In this document: positions 38,094 through 45,183 of the stretch, piece after piece
How positions within the stretch are numbered: position 1 is the first letter of the stretch
Layout of the letters: each line of letters starts with the position of its first letter
Source of the DNA: CAMLOF01 sp041913045
GTDB lineage: Bacteria; Pseudomonadota; Gammaproteobacteria; Burkholderiales; Burkholderiaceae_C
Assembly (NCBI GenBank): GCA_041913045.1
Contig: JAYSGB010000024.1
Coordinates: forward strand, 1 to 63,460
DNA: 63,460 nt
Direction of reading: 5' to 3'
Notes under the pieces: generated by a model
Told to the model about the DNA's origin: nothing
Database searches by the model: none
The model's input: only the letters and a program-made list of their open reading frames with translations
Program-made: the position numbers and the translations under genes

Positions 38094-39433
38094 TGGAGCA
38101 GGAGCGTCCCATCGTGGTGTTGGGGGCCGGACCTGCCGGGGTGGCCGCGGCGCTGGGACTGCAGCGCCTGGGCCATGCGGTGACGGTGGTCGGCGTGCCC
38201 AGGCCGTTTGACGCGATCGAAGGCGTCTCGGATCGGGTGGCGGCGGGTTTGCAGAGCGTGGGCATCCGGGTCGCCTTGGATGCCATCCAGGCCCCTTCAC
38301 CCAGGCAAGCCGAATGGGCAGACAAACAGACGGCGGTGAACCGCGAGCGTCTGGTGGACCGCACCCGGTTCGATGCCCTGCTGTGGGCTGAGTTGCCGTC
38401 TCACGGCATTGAGCGCTTGGCAGCACGCGTGACGCGGTGGCAACGCGCCAGCGGGGGGCACGAGCTTGTGTTGCGGCCGGCCGACGGGGGCCCAGCCATG
38501 ACAGTGCGCGCCGGGTTTGTGGTGGAGGCGCGGGGGCGGCAGGCCCCGCACCCGCCCGAAGGGGTGTTGCGTGGGCCCGAAACCGTGGCCTTGCTGTGCC
38601 ACAGCCAGGGCGTGGCCGGTGGCCCGCCCGGCAGCGCGGTGGTCAGCCTGGAGGACGGCTGGGCCTGGATGGCCCGTTTGCCCAGCGGGGCAACCAGTTG
38701 GCAGTGGACCATTGACCCGGATGCCACCCGGTTTCCACCCCGTGCAGATTTGACTCACTGGGTGTTGGAGCGGCTGGCGCCAATCGCACGGGCCCGCGGG
38801 TTTGGCATGCATGCCGGGGCTGCATGGCGTACCCATGCGCGTACCAGCACTGCGTGGATGGCGCCGGAGGTGTGTGGCGACGACTGGATAAGGGTGGGAG
38901 ACGCCGCCATGGCGGCCGATCCGTTGTCCGGCAACGGCATGTTCCAGTCCTTGTCGTCTGCCCTGCAGGCGCCCATGGTGGTTCATACCCTGTTGCGCCA
39001 TCCGGGCGATGCTGCCGTGGCCCGGCGCTTCCACCAGGAGCGGGTGGCGGGCCTGTTTGACCGGTTCGCCCGCATCGGCCGCGACTTTTACGCACAGGAA
39101 AGTCGCTGGCCCGAGTCGCCGTTCTGGGTCAAACGGCGAAGTTGGCCGGATACTCTGCACGCCCATGCACCCAATGGGCTGGCCAGGCCACAGGTGGCGT
39201 GGCGGCCAGTGATCGACCGGGACCGTATCCGCCTGGCGGAGGTGGTGGTCACCGAGGCGCAACCGCTGGGGGTCTGGCACGTGGATGGGATGCTTGCCGC
39301 AGACGCGTGGCGTGCGGTGCAGGGAGCATCGGATGCACCCGCCGCCATCGCTGCGATCTGCCACTGTTCGTTGTCGCGCGCGCAGGCTGTCCTGGACTGG
39401 ATGCGGGCACAGGGATGGCTGCCCTTGCGCTGA
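38093..39433 (+). CDS. qhpG: FAD-dependent monooxygenase QhpG (tryptophylquinone biogenesis)
   Basis: 446 residues from the ATG at 38093, which overlaps the qhpE stop. The N terminus has the dinucleotide-binding motif VVLGAGPAGVAAALG. The second FAD motif is GDAAMAADPLSGNGMFQ. It belongs to the flavoprotein monooxygenase/halogenase-like group. In Paracoccus QhpG dihydroxylates the tryptophan that becomes the cysteine tryptophylquinone cofactor, after the thioether cross-links are made. Its stop codon is separated by 1 nt from the stop of the convergent qhpR, so there is no room for a terminator. Confidence 0.88.
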   Translation: MEQERPIVVLGAGPAGVAAALGLQRLGHAVTVVGVPRPFDAIEGVSDRVAAGLQSVGIRVALDAIQAPSPRQAEWADKQTAVNRERLVDRTRFDALLWAELPSHGIERLAARVTRWQRASGGHELVLRPADGGPAMTVRAGFVVEARGRQAPHPPEGVLRGPETVALLCHSQGVAGGPPGSAVVSLEDGWAWMARLPSGATSWQWTIDPDATRFPPRADLTHWVLERLAPIARARGFGMHAGAAWRTHARTSTAWMAPEVCGDDWIRVGDAAMAADPLSGNGMFQSLSSALQAPMVVHTLLRHPGDAAVARRFHQERVAGLFDRFARIGRDFYAQESRWPESPFWVKRRSWPDTLHAHAPNGLARPQVAWRPVIDRDRIRLAEVVVTEAQPLGVWHVDGMLAADAWRAVQGASDAPAAIAAICHCSLSRAQAVLDWMRAQGWLPLR

Positions 39434-39434
39434 C

Positions 39435-40430
39435 TCAGTGGGACAACGCCGAACGCAGGGTCTGCGACGGCAATTCGCCAAACAGCGATTTGTATTCCGA
39501 CGCAAAGCGCGACGGGTGCCAGAAACCCCAACGCGCGGCGATGTCCGCGAGCGCGGTCTGGTCGTCGGTCTGGCGCCGGATGTCACGGCGCGCACCGTTG
39601 AGGCGCATGGTCCGCAGGTAACGAGCCGGGTTGGTGCCCAGCACGTCCTGGAAGGCGTACTGCAGGGTACGCCGCGACACCCGGATGTGGGCGCACAGGT
39701 CGCTGACGGTGATGGGTGTGTCGATGTGTTCGCCCATGTAGTCGCGGGCCTTGTTGACGACGTACTGCCGGCAACTGGCCGTCAGGTCCTTGCCTACGGT
39801 TTCGGCTGGTCCGCACAGGTTGAGCAGGGTGCTGTGCAGGCTTTCAGTCAGGCAGTGCCGCAGGGTTGGGTGGTTCAGCATGTCGGGTGTATGGTGCAGG
39901 CTGCTCAGCAGGCTCCGCAGCAGACCGGCCAGATCGTCTGACGGGCGTTGTGGGAGCAGACCGTTGTCCACACAGGAACCGGGGGGCGGCAATTCACCCA
40001 CGCGTTCACAGTACTCCCCAAAGGCCTGCAAGTCGACAGAAACGGCAGTCACCTCAATCTGCAGTGGGGTGCGAAAGTGGAATTCCTTGCCGCCGCGAAG
40101 GAAAAAATAGTGACCTTGCTTGAGAGGCAGGCCGCAGAAATAGCCGTTGCTGTCACTGCCCTGCACGGCGGCCACTGTCATGCAGCCGGGTTGTGGCTGG
40201 CCGTACTGTTGAATGACCTGATTGGATCGTTCGCAGAACAGCTCGATACCGTCAAACCGGTAGGACTCGAAATGTCCGTCGAACGCACCGCTGCTCATCT
40301 GCTCGTAACACTGGCCCCAGCCTGCAAGACACGCAGCCTGTTCGTCCGCATCATGGGTGTCGCTCACCCGAATCGAGACCTGAGGGGCGTCCAGCGTTCG
40401 CGGTGTGGCAAATCCAGTGAAACGGTTCAT
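39435..40430 (-). CDS. qhpR: AraC-family regulator QhpR
   Basis: 331 residues from the ATG at 40430 (an in-frame ATG at 40514 would add 28 residues; neither has a strong Shine-Dalgarno site). An N-terminal AraC-binding-like sensor domain (WGQCYEQMSSGAFDGHFES, RSNQVIQQYGQPQPGC) precedes the two helix-turn-helix motifs (ITVSDLCAHIRVSRRTLQYAF; TALADIAARWGFWHPSRFASEY). In Paracoccus QhpR activates the qhp genes in response to n-butylamine. The shorter start leaves 196 bp to qhpA, a comfortable space for a divergent control region. Confidence 0.87.
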   Translation of the reverse strand: MNRFTGFATPRTLDAPQVSIRVSDTHDADEQAACLAGWGQCYEQMSSGAFDGHFESYRFDGIELFCERSNQVIQQYGQPQPGCMTVAAVQGSDSNGYFCGLPLKQGHYFFLRGGKEFHFRTPLQIEVTAVSVDLQAFGEYCERVGELPPPGSCVDNGLLPQRPSDDLAGLLRSLLSSLHHTPDMLNHPTLRHCLTESLHSTLLNLCGPAETVGKDLTASCRQYVVNKARDYMGEHIDTPITVSDLCAHIRVSRRTLQYAFQDVLGTNPARYLRTMRLNGARRDIRRQTDDQTALADIAARWGFWHPSRFASEYKSLFGELPSQTLRSALSH

Positions 40431-40534
40431 GGTCGGGCAGAAAGCGAAGCCATCGATGGCGGGCACAGAAACGGGGCGGAGGGCAGGGAGCGTTGTCCGA
40501 TCTGCAAAAAACATGCCGCCGCCCGAAGGCCGTA

Positions 40535-40581
40535 GCGTTTGCCAAAAATGGCTATGGCGCCATCGGGATTCTCCCTAGCAT
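40535..40581 (+). promoter_or_regulatory. Candidate QhpR operator and qhpA promoter
   Basis: GCGTTTGCCAAAA at 40535-40547 is the exact reverse complement of the 13-mer upstream of qhpF. A 10-bp palindrome ATGGCGCCAT follows at 40554-40563. TAGCAT at 40576-40581 is a plausible -10 element; the -35 position has no consensus, as expected for an activator-dependent promoter with the regulator bound just upstream. A related AGCGTTGTCC lies at 40489-40498. Confidence 0.55.
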
Positions 40582-40626
40582 GAAACCGTGCCGCTGAGGA
40601 GCGGTTCGTTGCCATGAGGAGAATCC
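40566..40626 (+). promoter_or_regulatory. Inverted repeat enclosing the qhpA ribosome binding site
   Basis: GGATTCTCC at 40566-40574 is exactly complementary to GGAGAATCC at 40618-40626, which contains the qhpA Shine-Dalgarno sequence and abuts the ATG. Inside lies a 5-bp hairpin, CCGCT/AGCGG with a GAGG loop (40591-40604). If transcription starts upstream of 40566, this could mask the ribosome binding site. Confidence 0.45.
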
Positions 40627-42219
40627 ATGACGCCATTTGCCCGTCTCAGGGGGCAGTTCGTTCCGCTGGCGGTGTTCGCATCGCTCGCGGGCATGTCTGC
40701 CCATAGCGCCGCCGCGCAGTCCGCGACGGAGATCATTGACACCAAGTGCATGACCTGCCACACCAGCCAGGCAGGGCAGATCAACCGCTTCCAGCAGCGC
40801 AAGTCGCCCGAAGGGTGGCTGATGACGGTCACCCGCATGCGGGTGGTGCACGGCGCACCTTTGTCGTCCGACGAGGTGCGCACCGTGGTCAAGCATCTGG
40901 CCGACACCCAGGGGCTGGCCCCGGCGGAAACGCAAGGCGCGCGTTACGCCATGGAGCGGCGCATGAATACCATCGAGAGCCACAAGACCGAACTTTTTGG
41001 CCAGATGTGCGCGCGCTGCCACTCCGGTGCCCGGGTGGAGTTGCAGCGCCGCCCGCTTGCCGAGTGGGAACACCTGGTGCATTTCCATGTGGGGCAATAC
41101 CCCACGATCGAATACCAGGCCATGGCCCGTGACCGTGACTGGGTCAACATTGCGTTCAAGGAGATGGTGCCGTGGCTGGCCAAGCAGTACCCCTACGAAT
41201 CCAAGGCCTGGGCTGACTGGAAGGCCAAGCCTGCGGTAAGCCCGGTGGGTACCTGGAGCTTCGCGGGCCGCTGGCCCGGTAGGGGCGACTATGCCGGACA
41301 GATGGAGGTGAAGGCCGGTCCGGTACCGGACCGGTACGATTTGTCCGTGCAAGCCAGCTTTGCCGACGGCACGCCCCTTTCGGGTATGGGGCAGGCCATC
41401 GTCTACACCGGTTTTGAATGGCGTGCCGACCTGGAGCTGGGGGGCGTCAAGATGCGGCAGGTGCTGGCCCTGGACGGTGACCGTCTCAGCGGCCGCCTTT
41501 TCGAGCGCGAGCACGATGAGAACGGCGGGGACCTGACCGCGGCACGCCAGGGCGGCGCAGCGCAGGTGGTGGGGTTGCAGCCCGCCCACATCCGCGTGGG
41601 TGAAACGGCCACACTGCGCATCGTCGGCGCGGGGCTGGATGGTCCACTGACCCTGCCCAAGGGCCTGACGCTGGTGGAAACCGTGTCGCGCGACAGCCAG
41701 CAATGGGTGCTCAAGGTGGCCGCCGCCAAGTCGGCCGCGCGAGGGGTGAAAGCCCTGGCGGTAGGCCAGGCTGCGCCAGTGCCGCTGGCTGTGTTTGACC
41801 GCGTCGACTACGTCACCGTGACGCCCGGCTATGCCATTGGCCGCGTGGGTGGCAATGGCGGCTCCACGCCGGTGGTGCACGGCCGGTTCGAAGCCATCGC
41901 CCACTCGGCCGGGCCCGATCGCAAGCGGGGCACCAAGGACGACTACGCGATCGGCCCCGTGCCTGCCCAGTGGTCGGTGGAACCGTTTGACGACACCGCC
42001 AAGCATGACCGTGACGTGGAGTTCGCTGGTGCCATGAACGCCGACACAGGGGTATTCACCCCAGGCGGCGCCGGGCCCAACCCCCTGCGCCGCATGAGCA
42101 CTAACAACGCCGGCAACCTAAACGCCGTCGCCAAGGTGAAGGATGGCGCCCGTACCCTGGTGGGCAAAGGCCACTTCATCGTGACCGTGCAGCGCTGGAA
42201 CAACCCGCCCTTGCCCTGA
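40627..42219 (+). CDS. qhpA: Quinohemoprotein amine dehydrogenase alpha subunit (diheme cytochrome c) QhpA
   Basis: 530 residues. A signal peptide (FVPLAVFASLAGMSAHSAAAQ region) directs Sec export. Two c-type heme sites are present: Cys41-Cys44-His45 (KCMTCH) and Cys128-Cys131-His132 (MCARCH). The rest is the beta-rich multi-domain portion seen in QHNDH alpha subunits. It transfers electrons from the CTQ cofactor in the gamma subunit to an external carrier. The start has AGGAG at 40617-40621. It begins the operon qhpADCB-acyl-CoA synthetase. Confidence 0.93.
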   Translation: MTPFARLRGQFVPLAVFASLAGMSAHSAAAQSATEIIDTKCMTCHTSQAGQINRFQQRKSPEGWLMTVTRMRVVHGAPLSSDEVRTVVKHLADTQGLAPAETQGARYAMERRMNTIESHKTELFGQMCARCHSGARVELQRRPLAEWEHLVHFHVGQYPTIEYQAMARDRDWVNIAFKEMVPWLAKQYPYESKAWADWKAKPAVSPVGTWSFAGRWPGRGDYAGQMEVKAGPVPDRYDLSVQASFADGTPLSGMGQAIVYTGFEWRADLELGGVKMRQVLALDGDRLSGRLFEREHDENGGDLTAARQGGAAQVVGLQPAHIRVGETATLRIVGAGLDGPLTLPKGLTLVETVSRDSQQWVLKVAAAKSAARGVKALAVGQAAPVPLAVFDRVDYVTVTPGYAIGRVGGNGGSTPVVHGRFEAIAHSAGPDRKRGTKDDYAIGPVPAQWSVEPFDDTAKHDRDVEFAGAMNADTGVFTPGGAGPNPLRRMSTNNAGNLNAVAKVKDGARTLVGKGHFIVTVQRWNNPPLP

Positions 42220-42241
42220 AGAACGCACCAAGGAGCACACC

Positions 42242-43672
42242 ATGAGTGACACACTGACCTTGCGTGAACACAACCTGCACCGCGTGCGGGTGGGTGAGCG
42301 CACCATGATGTTGCACATCCCCACCAACGCGCTGTACGGTATCGACGAGTTGACCGACACCGTGCTGGAGCGGGTACGCACGCAGTCCATCAACGCCGAC
42401 CAGCTGGTGCAGCAACTGCGCGGGCGGTTCGACGAGCAGGACCTGCGCGAGACCGTCGGAGAACTGCTGACGCTGGACCTGTTGAGCGATGGCCGCCCTG
42501 CACCGGTGGCCAAGCCGGTATCCACCCTGGGCAACCTGGCCATCAACACGGTGGTGCTGAACGTCAACACCGGCTGCAATCTCAGTTGCACCTATTGCTA
42601 CAAGGAAGACCTGGACACTCCCGACAAGGGGCGGCGCATGTCGCTGGAGACGGCGCAGCAGTCGATTGAGCTGATGCTGGCCGAGTCACCGGACGAGCAA
42701 CGCTTCAGCGTGGTGTTCTTCGGTGGCGAGCCCTTGTCCAACTACAGGCTGATCCGCCAGGTGGTGGAGTTCTGTGAGGCCCGCTTCGCCCAGCTGGGCA
42801 AGAAGGTGGACTTCGTGATGACGACCAACGCCACCCTGCTGACAGACGAGATTGTGGACTGGCTGGACGAGCACCGCTTCGGCCTCTCCATCAGCATGGA
42901 CGGCCCGCAGGCGATCCACGACCGAAACCGGCGCACTGTAGGTGGCAAAGGCACCTACCGTACCGTGAGCGACAAGGCACGCAAGCTGTTGGCACGTTAC
43001 ACGTCGCGGCCCATCGGCGCGCGCGTCACGCTCACCCACGGGACCACCGAGGTCGAGCGTATCTGGGACCACCTGTTCAACGAACTGGGTTTTGCCGAGG
43101 TCGGCTTTGCGCCCGTGACGTCGGGCGACATCGACACCTTCAACCTCACGCCGGAGGAATTGCAGGTGGTGTTCGACGGCTTCAAAAAACTGGGAGAGCG
43201 TTACCTCAGAGAGGCGCTTCAAGGCCGCACCACCGGGTTTTCCAATCTGCACCAGCTCATCACCGATCTGCACGAAGGCCAGCGCAAGGCGCTGCCCTGT
43301 GGTGCGGGGTTGAAGATGCTGGCGGTGGACCACAGCGGCGGTCTCAACCTGTGCCATCGGTTCACTGGCTCTTCCCTGCCGACCTTTGGCGACGTTCGGG
43401 CAGGCATAGAGAAACAGGCCTTGGGCGAGTTCCTTGACCAGCGGCTGGACCGTACCGGCACGGGCTGCGAGACCTGCCGCATACGCAACTTCTGCGCTGG
43501 CGGTTGTTACCACGAGAGCTACGCCCGCTACCAGGACCCGATCCACCCAACCTACCACTACTGCAACCTGATGCGCGACTGGGTGGACTTCGGCATCGGC
43601 GTGTACAGCCAGATCATGGCGAACAACCCCTCTTTCATCGACCGATTCATCTCTCCGCGAAAGGTGCACTGA
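42242..43672 (+). CDS. qhpD: Radical SAM peptide cross-linking enzyme QhpD
   Basis: 476 residues with AAGGAG before the ATG. The radical SAM cluster motif CNLSCTYC gives Cys112, Cys116 and Cys119. FFGGEPL and FVMTTNATLL follow as in SPASM-type maturases. The C terminus has auxiliary-cluster cysteines (LPCGAGLKML, GTGCETCRIRNFCAGGCYHE). In Paracoccus QhpD forms the three intra-peptide thioether bonds between Cys and Asp/Glu side chains of the gamma polypeptide. The N-terminal ~90 residues resemble a peptide-recognition region. The gamma gene begins 1 nt after its stop. Confidence 0.94.
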   Translation: MSDTLTLREHNLHRVRVGERTMMLHIPTNALYGIDELTDTVLERVRTQSINADQLVQQLRGRFDEQDLRETVGELLTLDLLSDGRPAPVAKPVSTLGNLAINTVVLNVNTGCNLSCTYCYKEDLDTPDKGRRMSLETAQQSIELMLAESPDEQRFSVVFFGGEPLSNYRLIRQVVEFCEARFAQLGKKVDFVMTTNATLLTDEIVDWLDEHRFGLSISMDGPQAIHDRNRRTVGGKGTYRTVSDKARKLLARYTSRPIGARVTLTHGTTEVERIWDHLFNELGFAEVGFAPVTSGDIDTFNLTPEELQVVFDGFKKLGERYLREALQGRTTGFSNLHQLITDLHEGQRKALPCGAGLKMLAVDHSGGLNLCHRFTGSSLPTFGDVRAGIEKQALGEFLDQRLDRTGTGCETCRIRNFCAGGCYHESYARYQDPIHPTYHYCNLMRDWVDFGIGVYSQIMANNPSFIDRFISPRKVH

Positions 43673-43673
43673 A

Positions 43674-43994
43674 ATGAAACACCTACAAGCCATCAACCAG
43701 AAGGCCCAGCTGCTGGACCAGGCGGCCGAACAGAACAAGGTCGAAGACGTTGTAGCCATGCAGAGCGTGGCGGGTTGCACGAGCACCTTCGACCCCGGCT
43801 GGGAGGTCGATGCCTTCGGCGGCGTCGCATCGCTGTGTCAACCGATGGAGGCCGACCTGTATGGCTGCGCCGATCCCTGCTGGTGGCCGGCCCAGGTGCC
43901 CGACACCATGAACACCTACCCGGACTGGAACAAAAACGCCCACAGCACCCGCGACGACTGGCGCAACCTGGGCACCGTCTTTCCCAAAGACTGA
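43674..43994 (+). CDS. qhpC: QHNDH gamma-subunit precursor QhpC (RiPP-like, CTQ-bearing)
   Basis: 106 residues: a 28-residue leader (through Ala28) and a 78-residue core beginning at Met29, inferred by alignment from memory to the Pseudomonas and Paracoccus gamma subunits. The core keeps all residues of the known cross-links in the same register: Cys35-Glu44, Cys55-Asp61 and Cys69-Asp77 thioethers, and Cys65 with Trp71 for cysteine tryptophylquinone. The motif around the cofactor reads DLYGCADPCWWPAQVPD. It has no Sec signal; export depends on QhpF. It is only meaningful with QhpD, QhpG, QhpE and QhpF, all present here. Confidence 0.95.
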   Translation: MKHLQAINQKAQLLDQAAEQNKVEDVVAMQSVAGCTSTFDPGWEVDAFGGVASLCQPMEADLYGCADPCWWPAQVPDTMNTYPDWNKNAHSTRDDWRNLGTVFPKD

Positions 43995-44014
43995 CACAGA
44001 CACGGAGTTTTCCC

Positions 44015-45142
44015 ATGAAGAATACTTTTGCGCTTGCATGGTGCGGCCTGGCTTTGGCCCTGGCCGCCCCAACCCTGGCCGGTGCCGCGCCGCTGAACGC
44101 CGACAAACCCCTGGTGAAGGGGGATGAGTACTACGTGGTGGGCAACTACCCCGACAACCTCCACGTGCTGGACCTGAAGACCGATACGCTCTACAAGACC
44201 TGTGCCGTGCCAGGTACGGTGGGGCCGGCGACCTTGGTGATGTCGCCCGACAAGGCCGTGGCATACCTGGTCACCAACCGCTTCGATCAGGTCCACGGCA
44301 TTGAGCTTGACACCTGCAAGGTGGTGTTCCAGGCCGCCATGTCGCAGCAGAGCACCGAGCGGGCCAAAGCCCTTTTCGCGCTGGCGCTGAGCAACGACAG
44401 CAAGCAGCTCTACGTGATCCAGACTCCCACCACCCTCAACGCTGACCACTACCGCATCGGAGAGCCGCGGCTGGCGGTGTACGACGCACGGGCCGGTGAA
44501 GGTGCCAAACCGGTGCGCACGCTGCCTGCACCGCGCCAGGTCACGGTCATGGCGACGGGGCACGACGGATCGTTGTACATGGTGGGGCCGGACATCTACA
44601 AGTACGACCCGCAGACAGGCCAGCACACCGTGGCCATCGCATCGCGCAACTGGAAGCGGCCGCGTTATGCGCCCCCCGACGTGCTGAGCGTCTGGCCGAT
44701 GAAGAACACCAACGACGACCTGACCATCCTCTACACCACGGCCAAGTTCAAGGGCAAGTCCGATGACCCGGCCACGGCAGACTGGATATACGGATTCTTC
44801 AATGTCAACCTGCGCACAGGCCAGACCGAGACGCGCGATTTCGGGCCGCTGACCGAGATCTACTTCACCGGGGTCCGTTCACCCAAGGATCCGAACCTGA
44901 TCTACGGTGTCCTGAACCGGTTGGCGAAGTACGACATCAAGCAGAAGAAGCTGCTCGCCGCGGCCGAGATTCCCTACTCCTTCTACACCGTCTCGATGAA
45001 CCGGGACGGCAGCAAGGTGTACCTGGGCGGTACCTGGAACAGCGTGGCGGTGTACGACGCCGGAAACCTCAAGCCGTTGACGATGGTGAACCTGCCCGGT
45101 GGAGACATGGGGGCGGCATCGCCGCAGGTGTTCACCCGCTGA
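44015..45142 (+). CDS. qhpB: QHNDH beta subunit QhpB (seven-bladed propeller)
   Basis: 375 residues from the ATG at 44015. A clear signal peptide (ALAWCGLALALAAPTLAGA) is followed by repeated propeller-like blades (YYVVGNYPDNLHVLDLKTDT, AVYDARAGEG, YLGGTWNSVAVYDAGNLKP). In the known structure the beta propeller packs against the gamma subunit and forms part of the amine-binding site. It starts 20 bp after qhpC. Confidence 0.93.
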   Translation: MKNTFALAWCGLALALAAPTLAGAAPLNADKPLVKGDEYYVVGNYPDNLHVLDLKTDTLYKTCAVPGTVGPATLVMSPDKAVAYLVTNRFDQVHGIELDTCKVVFQAAMSQQSTERAKALFALALSNDSKQLYVIQTPTTLNADHYRIGEPRLAVYDARAGEGAKPVRTLPAPRQVTVMATGHDGSLYMVGPDIYKYDPQTGQHTVAIASRNWKRPRYAPPDVLSVWPMKNTNDDLTILYTTAKFKGKSDDPATADWIYGFFNVNLRTGQTETRDFGPLTEIYFTGVRSPKDPNLIYGVLNRLAKYDIKQKKLLAAAEIPYSFYTVSMNRDGSKVYLGGTWNSVAVYDAGNLKPLTMVNLPGGDMGAASPQVFTR

Positions 45143-45183
45143 ATGGCGGCTGAAGAAAAACAACAGTATCCAGGAGACAAACC

